From Croceivirga sp. (GTDB lineage: Bacteria; Bacteroidota; Bacteroidia; Flavobacteriales; Flavobacteriaceae), in the NCBI GenBank assembly GCA_028281025.1, contig JANQKR010000013.1, forward strand, positions 186,001 to 250,000: a stretch of 64,000 nucleotides of DNA, in the 5' to 3' direction. A program made the position numbers and the translations under genes. The notes beneath the pieces were generated by a model, which was not told the DNA's origin, did no database searches, and saw only the letters and a list, made by a program, of their open reading frames with translations. Positions 28,801 through 35,586 of this stretch are shown in pieces. How positions within the stretch are numbered: position 1 is the first letter of the stretch; each line of letters opens with the position of its first letter.

Positions 28801-31800
28801 GCGCTTGCATTTAATGTGGGAAAAACGGTTATGCCTGCCGTTGCCGTGCAATTTCTACTGTCAATGACCTCAACGGTATAACTCCCGGGCCCTAAGCCTG
28901 TAAAAATAGGGTTGGATTGGTATGCCCCACTGCCTAAACGGTACTGGAATGGAGCAACACCTCCCGAGCTAACGCTGGCGGTAAGCTCCAGGCCAATACT
29001 GCTATCATAACAGAGGCTATTTGCCGTAAGATCGAGTACTGGGGAGACCGTTGGTGTTAAACTGAACGTTTGGGTGACTTCGCAACCGCCGGCATCACGA
29101 ACGGTTACCGTATAATTGCCTGAAGTATCGGTAAGACCGGTAAAAGGATTTGTTCCCTGTGGGCCCGTAACGGTACTTGAGGGATCTTCAATTTCATATG
29201 CATATCCTCCCCATCCGCCAGTAGCGGTTATCGCAACGGAACCGGGCACCGTCCCGGAAGACGAACAGGTTAAATCAACGACGTCCAAACTTGATATGAC
29301 CAAGGCGGACGGAGGGGCAGCTACGGTTATGGTGCTTGTATCCGTGCAGTTGGTATCATTATCGGTCACCACAATGGTATAATCGCCTGCGATTAAAGTG
29401 GTCAAGGGAATTGTACCCAACGTTTCCCCCGCTCCATTAAAGGTCATTGGACCGGTAACGGCGTAATCAAAGGAATTGACAAAGTCGGTTACCGTAAAGG
29501 TTATGTCCCCATTGTTGCCGCCCAGGCAATCCACATTGGAATTGAGCTGTCCAACAACGGAAATCTGGTCAACCGGCGAAATGGTAAAGTCTTCCTGTAG
29601 GGTACAGCCCTTGGCATCGGTCGCCAAAAAGGTATAGGTCCCTGGATCCAATCCTGAAAACACATTCGTATTGCCATTATTGATGACCGCTGCGGCCGGG
29701 GCAATGATTTCATACGTAAAATTGGGATTTCCATCAACCACGGTAACGGTTACGTCCGACGTTAGTGCAGGGCAGGTAAGTGCTGTGGTCGCAAAAGTCA
29801 AATCCGTTGGCGGGTTCAATGGATCTATCGCAATGGAATTGGTTACAAAAACGCAACCATTCGCATCCCTGATACTAATGGAGTACGTACCATCCGTAAG
29901 ATTTTCGAACCTATGGGCATTTGGCGTGGTGTCTGGGATAAAATTGACCCCATCAATGCTATATGCATACGGAGCGGTGCCTCCCAACACGTTCTGGGCT
30001 TCGATGATTCCATTCTGCAAACAGGTATAATCCTGAACCAAGGCAAGCGTTCCGGATGGAAGGTCAGCTGGACCGCCTATTGTAAAAGTTTCCACAAAAT
30101 CGCAGGAAACAACACCTTGTGTTTGGATGATACGAAGGGAATAATTCCCCTGTCCAAGTCCCGTGAAGCTGCCGGAAGCGTTTGTTGAGGTTGAGGCATC
30201 GGGATAGGTGAGCTCGTAAGACAATGAATACCCATTGCTATTGGTCACGTTGATGGATACGGAACCATCGGCGGCACCAAAACAGTTTTCATCGGTTACG
30301 GTCAAAGGATCATATTCCACAGCAGGGGCAACACCTATGGTTACCACATTGGAAATATGGAAGCACCCATTTCCATCCACTACCACAAATTCATAATCCC
30401 CTTCTTCACCATTGGTAAAATTAAAAGCACTGGTCACCTGATAATCAGGTCCGGGGATGTTGAGCACCTTGGCAGCGTCATCAGCACCACTGTAACGGTC
30501 CACACCATTGTAGCTCCAAATGGCATAATTGTAATCGGGATTTGGAAACCCCCCAGATCCGGTAACGGTGATTACACCATCCGTACAATCTATATTTTTG
30601 GTCAGAACGGCGGCAAGGTCCAAATCGGTCCGATCCAGAATAGTGACCTGTTCCGAGTAACTACATCCATCATCCGTGGTGACCAAAACATCATATGTCC
30701 CATCATTGAGGTTTTCAAAAGTATAGTTGTTGTCGTTGGAGGGACCAAAGGTGTCAATTGTGGTCCCACCCTGCGAAATCTCATAGTAATATTGCGGATT
30801 TACATCCAAAACGGAAATGGCAATTTCCCCTAGACCATTACAATTGGTATCCGTTGTGGTGATATCCACCGCGAAGTCCCTTCTAAGAATTCCGATATTA
30901 TCCAGTATAAACACACAGCCATCAACTACGCCTTGCTGCCGCATTTCCACACGATAGGCCCCATTGTTGGTTATGGTAAAGCTTGGGCCATTATTGTCAC
31001 TATAGGGGGTAATAATGGTGTTGTTGGAAGCATTAACCAATTGATATTCATAATCGATGGGCATATTGGTTACCGTAATGTTTCCTGGGGTGTTACAGAC
31101 GATATCGGTGCTATTGAACTGAGGATCCAAAGGATTTTTGAACACATTGAAATAAAACCGGGTGAAACAACCATTTTGATAATTAATGATCAAACGATAT
31201 TGGCCTGCATCCGAAGCCAGGAAATCACTGCCATTGCCCACATTGTTCCATGTACATCCATTGTTGGTGTTGGCACAGTCCGGTGTGGCCGCCGCACAGC
31301 TGGTCTCATCCAATTGTTCCCAGACAATACTGTCCGCATCCGGAATGTTGATTTGAATCAGCTCCGAATCGTTCAATCCACAAAGGAAGATTTCAGGTAA
31401 TTCCTCACCATCATTGGGACAAACAAGAACGTTGCCCTCAACGGTATTACTGGTGTCATTGATTAGGGCGGTTATTGGATTGGATTGTGTAGCCCCGAAG
31501 AATTCCACAATTATAATTTCCTGGAAGCCTTTACAGGGGTCGGCCACCTGTTTGTCCACAATATAGGTTCCGGTACTGGAAACCAGGAGGGTACTTGGGT
31601 CGTTATCGGAATCACCATCGGTGATAACGGTGTCCCCGGCATCGATCAGGCGGTCTCCATTCTCATCGATATACCAGATATAGGCATCAAAATTGTCTCC
31701 TGCGTCCAGCAATACATTTTCCCCACAAAGTTGGACCGTACGGGCGTAGTCACAGTTTTCGAGGTCATCCAAAAGAAAGTTGGTGGCCCCGGGGGTAACA

Positions 31801-33383
31801 AAACCGCAATCATCAAAGTCGGACACACTGGGATCATCGGAAATTTGGTTGTCGTTAATAAGGCCCTCGTAGGTTGAAAAGGCCACATTTTCAATTTGAT
31901 CGGTACAGGCGTCAATAAAGTCAAAGCAGTTTTCCGCGACTTGGACGTTGATTCGAATTTCGGTTATCGGATCTCCTTCTTCCACCAGGCGTTCGGGAAT
32001 GTCAAAAACGAGTTCCCTGGTTGTGGAATCATAGGTATAGGTGATATCCGTGTTTGCCCCAAGGTCTACCCCTAAAAAAGAAGTATTTACAGGGAGGACG
32101 TCCCTAATGGTATAATTAACGGCATCATCGTTTCCCGTATTGACAAAGGAGAGCACATAATCCAAATATTGTCCCAGGTTTACACCAGCTCCCGTGATAT
32201 CGTTACCGCCAATATCCTCCACTTTTTTTTCGAGAATGATATTGGGTTCAATAATTTCCACCCCAAAGGTTACAAGAAAGGCACCAAAGGCATCCCCTTG
32301 GGTAAACAACCGTAAGGTAGCATCGGTTTCTTCGTTGGCAATGATGCTATTTAGAGGGTTGTTGATTTCAAAGATGTCGGAGTCAAAACCCAGGGTATTG
32401 GTACTGGCGATATTTCGGGTAGTTACGTCGGCACCATCTATGGTAATATTGGAATTGAAAAAGTTGTTTGTGGGGTTTGAGGCATTGGATAGGCTTGTGA
32501 AACCGGGGTTTAAAGGGGTTTCAATTCGAAAGGCATCACCAGTAATGCTTCTATCCCCTTCTACCACACTGGCACCCAGCCGCGCACGTACCGGCCCAAC
32601 AGGGATGGTATTAAAACCCGCGACGGTGATATCTGCACTTGAGCTTCCCCTAACACCGGCGTAGCCGTCAAATACGGAGATGTATTTTCCGGTAAGTGTT
32701 GGATTTTCATAAATGATGACCAAGGTCCAACCACCGGCTCCACCAACACTTCTTCCCCTTGTGGCCCTTACGTTTCCAACAAAATACTCGCCGTTGGGGT
32801 CCGCCAGGGATTGTAACAAGCCGGTAACATTTCTGTAACAGGTATATGGAGAGTCTTTAAAATTGACATCATCATGGATTATTTCGTCTTCCTCCCCCAC
32901 TGGGTCGGGATTATTGTCCGCCGTTATATCGATATAGCTTCCCCCGGGCATCCGAAATTTGATGGTCGTGAAATCCAGGCGTTGGGTATCATTTTGTGGA
33001 AGCCCTGAAATCTGTGTGTTGTTTAAAACCTCTTGTTGGTAATTTGCGGACCAGTACAAGCCGGCGTAGTAGATTCTGGAGCAAAAGGGAAGGCTGAGCG
33101 TGGAACTGCTCGAGCTAAAAGTGGTTGGATCCCCATCAATATCAATATAATCCCGGTGAAAACCGTTATTATTGGATCCACCGTTGTAGGGGTCGTTGGC
33201 CGAGTTACTCGAATCGACCCTATTCAAAATACCATTTGATAAAAATGTATAGTCCCCCTTTATGTTAACATAGGAATTGTCCAATCTCGGGGTAAAGGGC
33301 ACCTCTACTTGTGCCCAACCCGTGACGAACAAGAGGAGGGTAGTAAAGAGCGCTAATGCGCCCTTGACGTCTATGGTTTTCAT
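19845..33383 (-). CDS. sprB: SprB-like giant gliding/adhesion protein with T9SS type B domain
   Basis: A 4512-residue cell-surface adhesin. It has a signal peptide (cut near VTGWAQ), an N-terminal non-repeat region of about 700 residues that includes a DUF11-like segment (FVNTGNDDAVNYTIRDVLP), then about forty SprB-type modules of 80-90 residues, each with a Cys near its start (DVSCFGGNDG-type), a GG..PYxY core and an F.GL..GTYT.TV.D..GC end. The C-terminus is a gliding-associated T9SS type B domain (NYFTPDGNGSNDFW ... GDYWYVIKL). SprB moves along the cell surface and drives gliding in F. johnsoniae. The stalk shows a seven-module super-repeat of about 1.74-1.84 kb. It abuts the SPOR/PorP gene upstream and the SprF-like gene downstream. 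Confidence 0.93.
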   Translation of the reverse strand: MKTIDVKGALALFTTLLLFVTGWAQVEVPFTPRLDNSYVNIKGDYTFLSNGILNRVDSSNSANDPYNGGSNNNGFHRDYIDIDGDPTTFSSSSSTLSLPFCSRIYYAGLYWSANYQQEVLNNTQISGLPQNDTQRLDFTTIKFRMPGGSYIDITADNNPDPVGEEDEIIHDDVNFKDSPYTCYRNVTGLLQSLADPNGEYFVGNVRATRGRSVGGAGGWTLVIIYENPTLTGKYISVFDGYAGVRGSSSADITVAGFNTIPVGPVRARLGASVVEGDRSITGDAFRIETPLNPGFTSLSNASNPTNNFFNSNITIDGADVTTRNIASTNTLGFDSDIFEINNPLNSIIANEETDATLRLFTQGDAFGAFLVTFGVEIIEPNIILEKKVEDIGGNDITGAGVNLGQYLDYVLSFVNTGNDDAVNYTIRDVLPVNTSFLGVDLGANTDITYTYDSTTRELVFDIPERLVEEGDPITEIRINVQVAENCFDFIDACTDQIENVAFSTYEGLINDNQISDDPSVSDFDDCGFVTPGATNFLLDDLENCDYARTVQLCGENVLLDAGDNFDAYIWYIDENGDRLIDAGDTVITDGDSDNDPSTLLVSSTGTYIVDKQVADPCKGFQEIIIVEFFGATQSNPITALINDTSNTVEGNVLVCPNDGEELPEIFLCGLNDSELIQINIPDADSIVWEQLDETSCAAATPDCANTNNGCTWNNVGNGSDFLASDAGQYRLIINYQNGCFTRFYFNVFKNPLDPQFNSTDIVCNTPGNITVTNMPIDYEYQLVNASNNTIITPYSDNNGPSFTITNNGAYRVEMRQQGVVDGCVFILDNIGILRRDFAVDITTTDTNCNGLGEIAISVLDVNPQYYYEISQGGTTIDTFGPSNDNNYTFENLNDGTYDVLVTTDDGCSYSEQVTILDRTDLDLAAVLTKNIDCTDGVITVTGSGGFPNPDYNYAIWSYNGVDRYSGADDAAKVLNIPGPDYQVTSAFNFTNGEEGDYEFVVVDGNGCFHISNVVTIGVAPAVEYDPLTVTDENCFGAADGSVSINVTNSNGYSLSYELTYPDASTSTNASGSFTGLGQGNYSLRIIQTQGVVSCDFVETFTIGGPADLPSGTLALVQDYTCLQNGIIEAQNVLGGTAPYAYSIDGVNFIPDTTPNAHRFENLTDGTYSISIRDANGCVFVTNSIAIDPLNPPTDLTFATTALTCPALTSDVTVTVVDGNPNFTYEIIAPAAAVINNGNTNVFSGLDPGTYTFLATDAKGCTLQEDFTISPVDQISVVGQLNSNVDCLGGNNGDITFTVTDFVNSFDYAVTGPMTFNGAGETLGTIPLTTLIAGDYTIVVTDNDTNCTDTSTITVAAPPSALVISSLDVVDLTCSSSGTVPGSVAITATGGWGGYAYEIEDPSSTVTGPQGTNPFTGLTDTSGNYTVTVRDAGGCEVTQTFSLTPTVSPVLDLTANSLCYDSSIGLELTASVSSGGVAPFQYRLGSGAYQSNPIFTGLGPGSYTVEVIDSRNCTATAGITVFPTLNASASLVKDLDCSVSPDAEISLSITGGNPGFTYEVFLNGTPHQASTPVPSIPFSYLTTTPGTYTFTITDSESCTFTTNQVVVTDNPLPTVAPLVTDVRCNGESNGSVDLNISGGLAPYSIVFDGSAPSTQQVYSGLAAGTYTYTVTDSKNCMTTNTVTVNEPALLSLGTSITVDYTCDADATIEVTTTSGGTAPYMYSIDGVNFGPSTSFSGLTDGTHTITVRDANNCTATSAQTIAPLNPPTDLAFAQTALTCPTIVGDVTVSVTGGNTPFVYEIIAPAGSATNNGNNAIFMGLAPGTYTFRVTDSKNCAITEDYTVNPIPQVDAVSQLISNVSCVGGSDGAFNFTVSDFDTTYSYVVLDGLGGTVQSANTINTITPISVSGLGADTYVITITDDITNCTVTLNQTIAEPALALDFTFSNTDDTCIADATITVNATGGWGGYEYQLEDTTGPTVIYAYQSGNSFADVAPGTYTIYVRDARGCVHTRPITIDPAETPVIAFNPSDLCYDSTNQASLQVSVTDGVAPYSYTINGGGLIAAGGNPFTIGNLTPGTYNIQVTDAYGCVSNVITQTIEPQLIANAVLTQDLFCTANAVIDVTISGGYTPYASYQVQLNGGGYGATTAIAGNAFTYSGAAAAGTYQFQITDNNGCTVETNEIIVSPTVNPQAAAVVTNAACFGYADGSVVIDIDENFGVAPYTVSFDGSAFTATRTYSGLGAGTYPFIVRDSRGCEFTDDAIVGEPLQLLSNMVATDVTCNPATGATVPGSIDVTITQGGVPNFTYTLYDSSNTVIGTVVSASTTHTFNNLDFGDYYIRIIDANGCESDLGSVRVSSNPFLTLTANPTPPDCITGGSVDITASGGSGNYNFEIYNGGPGPTSEITTAPDTEVATFTSLNPGQTYIIRAEDVTNGCVSFLEVTIPPVSAISVVVDSTSDITCVGDDDGTMTFTVGNYDASVTTINWEILNALTNTAVTGPGTYTGSVGPGPAGGPQTATVTQIPPGDYVLVVREATAPSCTATATFRITEPSPVAVSLLSQLAANCNTDAEVTVRASGGTAGYSYAYVEDGNPAPVVFPEGQTFTLDPSVNLNWDIYAQDAAGCVSPPLDVTISVDASPEISSVIANECVTEGNFAINVTLTVAGTAPYRISVDGGAPQTTSWTNIGDVVTVSNLSSGNHTIQIVDANGCGELENITIFPPLEVIANITANENCDPANSGEVTITANGGSAAYTFTQTTPAGASNATGVFSGLTHSIAYTFQVADNNTGCIVPVTITLPAPVNPTFTLAKTDVSCFGGNDGTLTATLNPGNIDIPYLYSLDGGTTTQASNVFTGLTQGTYNVTVISTKGCSTTLPITIDEPSQLDITASASVFTCNDAVSTVTVGINNDAFGNPSGTAPYQYSFNGGAFGGGNTFAVAYGSPAVVVVVRDDNGCTDTVNVPIPVREDVTATITELQDIDCNNGQEIIQIIAANGSGNYSYTQLPSGSTVTDPTNIVITAPGTYVYEVTDTTTNCSFIVQHVVDPYDLINAVATVTSDATCSDATDGTIEVTVTGYTGTFDYIVLDNLGNPIAGTNDSDNATTDPYTFTVSTTLGAGTYAIRITETADPLCTTATNAVTIDAPQPLVLTLLDNLNANCNEANSIVTVLASGGTGPYTYGASQSGTGVPATFPFDSTVELNPLTATAWDIYVRDANGCIINTPLAVTIAADTTPDITLAIVDECAPEGNFAISVVLDAVNTGVGPYTMSLDGAAFQSITSFAHTYANLASGGHTVTIRDANGCGETENITISPQLTLSAMVNTQPSCNTADGIIDFVVAGGSGTNTVQLLRTDLTDTGLVPVGSQFTGVAFGNYIVRVTDATLGIPNCFVDVAISLEEPTAVTLLATGVTDVSCFGASDGSITVNLAPTGIGVNDNPPYTFEITDGTNTFTQNNGLFTGLPSGTYDITVTSNRNCVATDQVSIGEPTALFATITNVTPFACDMNNAQQSAQIEVTIPAGSGTPDYFYSVNGGSFLPTGGNVFVHSVNTSGNYDIVVRDANGCLFALPTQTIEPLNTFTAQVTQINPITCAAPNVEQIQITVNESAAPGDIYTFALLPLGNTSGVQTGSTATTADYDLTQPGNYVFRVTNTTTNCYVDTAPYTIAPYNTIAVMATPTAPSICFGDTNGALEIMVTGYTGGYDYEVFDPTGTSILTGTGNTSVNPFPIPGLTGGNYYVRVTETDLGSTFCSANSNTITIVSPDMMLDVTPREIASVTCTDDQGEIEVIPEGGYPPYDIVLTNTTTSQVYTANDVTGYVFTGLSAGTYDVLVTDDGGCPFSPPSLTLSIPNPIITDINASTGLLTCYRDDNASVWANLPVGGSGTYQYQLNVFANFGDLTPIFSTGLQPSNVFNNLGAGVYSITVSDGWNCDVTTPQVQIDEPQEVGANLIQTVQMRCTTNASLLLTATGGDTSGTYQYFDDMTATWINFNGGNSHTFNNIPPGDYQFMIRDANSCEAMISNQVSVDMVPPLTIAIDDTAAFINCTGEASATILARATGGLGNYSFELYDDLALTNLLSGPQSSNTFSGLPAGTYVVRVTSDDCEEVSEEIRIVDPAPLQIDQETSTDTSCAGIDDGTITVEVSGGTGEILYAITPNLNQFDSQHIFTDLAPGVYDVIAQDRNGCFIPFQFTIEAPEPLMGQAINILPEICAGSADGSFEVQITGGTAPYSTNLNSNDDVGFVQDQILFNGLASGTHVVFIRDAQGCEATVVAEINPGVNLNATVRPIYTCTGNIPENALEIVFEDASVSADVLYALDSTDPLDMQLTADFTNLLPGLHSLTIAHANGCMNTIDFEIVAFEPLVLALEQRNINEITAIASGGLEDYTFYFDDVANGTDNTIYINRTDTYTVRVVDQNGCEAMAEIFMEFIDIEIPNYFTPDGNGSNDFWVPENLEVFPNVLIIIFDRYGRELYRMGYGDQGWNGIYNNSELPTGDYWYVIKLKGENDDREFVGHFTLYR
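22893..30023 (-). repeat. Seven-module super-repeat within the adhesin stalk
   Basis: Equivalent 'first' modules of successive super-units have their conserved Cys codon at 30021, 28281, 26547, 24705 and 22893, giving steps of 1740, 1734, 1842 and 1812 bp (about 580-614 residues, seven modules each). Within units, the order of module types is kept: for example the type with YSIDGVNF or YSFNGGAF is followed by a type ending EIIAPA or QLPSG, then one with D-G-x-(I/F)-x-(F/V)-T-V. The first two units are visibly similar in DNA, the later ones more diverged. Confidence 0.7.
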
Positions 33384-35579
33384 TTAGCCGGTTTGGTTTG
33401 GTTTTACACGCATTATCCATATAGGTTCGTTGTAAGCGTTATTTAGTTTGGAGTAGTAGTTGGTCAATGCCGCGGTCCAGTCTTCATGTTTCTTCAAATA
33501 GACGTAGCGGTATTTGTTTTCTGGATTAATAAAATAACTGGCGTTGAGCCCCTTGCTATTGAGTTCTTTTACAAAACGAGTGGCATTATTGGGATTGGCA
33601 AACACGTTGGCGATGATATAAAAGCCAGAGCCAACACCATTCATCCTAACCGTTTTTAGTGAGGGTTTTCCAGGACGCCCCATGCCATTGTTGACGACAT
33701 TCTTTTGAAGCACGTTGTTATCATACCTACTGGTATTTTCTGCCAATCCGGAGTTATCCATAGTGCCTTGTACCCGCATTACCCAAGTATCCTCATGGTA
33801 TTGTCCGTTCATATTGGACTTGTGGGCCGCAATGGCTTCCGATTTATTGTCAAAGTTTTTGAGGTAGACGTAGTTAAGGCCGTTTCTTGGATTTGTAAAA
33901 TAATCGGCTTCAATACCTTTGGCCTCAAGTTCCTTCATGAAAATATTCATATACTTTGTGCCCTTGTACACGTTGGCTATTAAGTAATGCCCGGACTCCA
34001 CATTTGGAATGCTGAAGTTTTTAAACCTTGACTTCCTAACCGTGGTCTTTGGGGCACTGGTCTTGTCCTTTTTGGTGTTTGCCAACGCCACTTTGTCAAC
34101 CTTTACCTCGGAGGGTTTGCTCAGGTTTTTAACGTTGCTCATTCGTTTGGCGGTGGAAGTGCTTGTGAACTGTTTGTCCAGGCCTGTTGTGTTTTGGGCA
34201 ACAGCTTCCGTTTCATTCGCATTGGCCGTTCCGCTGGCATTATTAATTCCGTCTTTTAGATTAATGACCCGTTTGGAAGCGGTGGTATTGGTCAAACCGT
34301 GGTTGGACAGCGGGGCTTGGGAACGGGTCTGTACAAGTTCATCACTTTCTGCATTCTGGAAGTACAGCTGTTTTGCCTTCTCTTCCAACTCGGGACGGTT
34401 TCCTTTGGTTTCCCGGCGCACCATTTTCATGACGGTATTGAACCTTCTTTCCAAATCCGATCTACGGTTCCTTTCAATGGAATCCTGTCGTAGCAACAGC
34501 TCATCCAAAATGGCATCATTTTCGGCAAGCTTCTGCTCCAATTCCGCAATTTTTAAGTCCTTTTCGGTAAGGCTCAATTCCTCCATGGGGACTTCTTCCT
34601 CCCCATTGCTCACTAAGTCTTCGTTGCCCTTTTCAAGCAGCACCCTGTCCTCGGTAAGGTTGGGCACGAAGGAATAGGCCAATGATATTTCGTGATTTAC
34701 GCCAAAGTTTTCAAAATTGTTGGACAACCCCTTTTCAACCGTATACCCCAGGGAAAGACGTTTGTTCAGGTTAAAACCAATCCCTGCCGCTGCACCATAA
34801 ATGTCGTCATAACCCGCTTGCAACCACCCTAATTTTGGGAGGTCCAGAATAAGGCTTCCACTTAGGGAAATATCCTCACCCTCTACATTTCGTACGCGGG
34901 CCAAGGGCATTAACCTACCACTTTCCAAAATCCCGTAGGCCTTTTTAAACTGATGGGTATATTGTAAATGCCCGGTAAACGTTTTTTGATCGAACGTCGT
35001 AATGGACTCACTGGTTTTTAGGTTGTAGTCGAACAGATTGTCCGCCAGCACCCCAAAATCGAAATTCCCATAACTGATATTGAAACCGGGCTGAAACGTA
35101 ATGAGCGCACTATCGTCCAAACTGTCCAATAAGGGATCGTCATCCACCGGATTGGCCCTTCCTTCATTGAACCCACTGTTGTAATAGGAAAAATTGGCCC
35201 CAAAGGTAAAGTTGCTTTTATCGCTCAATTTAACCCCGTAGGCATAGTTGGCCAACAGCCCAAAGTTATCGATCAAGCCTTCGCGCTGCGTGTAAAGGCT
35301 AAGCCCTACTCCACTTCTATCCCCAATCCTACCACTATAGCTCAAAAAATAGGTTTGAAAATTATCATCAAAAGAAACCGATTGGTTTCTATGAAATAGA
35401 TTGATGTACGATTTGTCCTCCCGAACCGTGGAAAAGGTGGGGTTCAATAAGAACCGATTAAATTTCAACAAGTTCTGTGAGGGCACGTCGTAAGCTATAA
35501 AGGGGGCTTCCTCCTGCGCCTTGGTCGTCCCAAAGACAAGAAAAAATAGGATAATGAGTATGGGGCTATACTTTCGCAT
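33384..35579 (-). CDS. PorP/SprF-type protein with coiled coil and two SPOR-like modules (SprD position)
   Basis: A 731-residue protein. A signal peptide (cut near GTTKAQ) and a PorP/SprF barrel-like domain (to about 315, with NRFLLNPTFSTV near the start) are followed by a coiled coil (about 335-395, LKIAELEQKLAEND), a low-complexity Ser/Thr/Asn linker, and two similar 70-80-residue modules (GHYLIANVYKGTKYMN ... and GFYIIANVFANPNNAT ..., each ending WVMRV or WIMRV) that look like SPOR repeats. SPOR domains normally bind denuded peptidoglycan glycans. It lies immediately upstream of the SprB-like gene, the position of sprD in F. johnsoniae; equivalence is by synteny only. Confidence 0.8.
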   Translation of the reverse strand: MRKYSPILIILFFLVFGTTKAQEEAPFIAYDVPSQNLLKFNRFLLNPTFSTVREDKSYINLFHRNQSVSFDDNFQTYFLSYSGRIGDRSGVGLSLYTQREGLIDNFGLLANYAYGVKLSDKSNFTFGANFSYYNSGFNEGRANPVDDDPLLDSLDDSALITFQPGFNISYGNFDFGVLADNLFDYNLKTSESITTFDQKTFTGHLQYTHQFKKAYGILESGRLMPLARVRNVEGEDISLSGSLILDLPKLGWLQAGYDDIYGAAAGIGFNLNKRLSLGYTVEKGLSNNFENFGVNHEISLAYSFVPNLTEDRVLLEKGNEDLVSNGEEEVPMEELSLTEKDLKIAELEQKLAENDAILDELLLRQDSIERNRRSDLERRFNTVMKMVRRETKGNRPELEEKAKQLYFQNAESDELVQTRSQAPLSNHGLTNTTASKRVINLKDGINNASGTANANETEAVAQNTTGLDKQFTSTSTAKRMSNVKNLSKPSEVKVDKVALANTKKDKTSAPKTTVRKSRFKNFSIPNVESGHYLIANVYKGTKYMNIFMKELEAKGIEADYFTNPRNGLNYVYLKNFDNKSEAIAAHKSNMNGQYHEDTWVMRVQGTMDNSGLAENTSRYDNNVLQKNVVNNGMGRPGKPSLKTVRMNGVGSGFYIIANVFANPNNATRFVKELNSKGLNASYFINPENKYRYVYLKKHEDWTAALTNYYSKLNNAYNEPIWIMRVKPNQTG

Positions 35580-35586
35580 GTTTGGT

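Noticed and set aside
20157-32749. Many antisense frames and direct repeats across the SprB-like gene, superficially CRISPR- or satellite-like
   Set aside because: The repetition follows the protein modules (80-90 residues) and has no constant repeat/spacer structure.
34009-34677. Long plus-strand open frame inside the SPOR/PorP gene
   Set aside because: Antisense shadow of a well-supported coding sequence, Ser-rich and without a domain.
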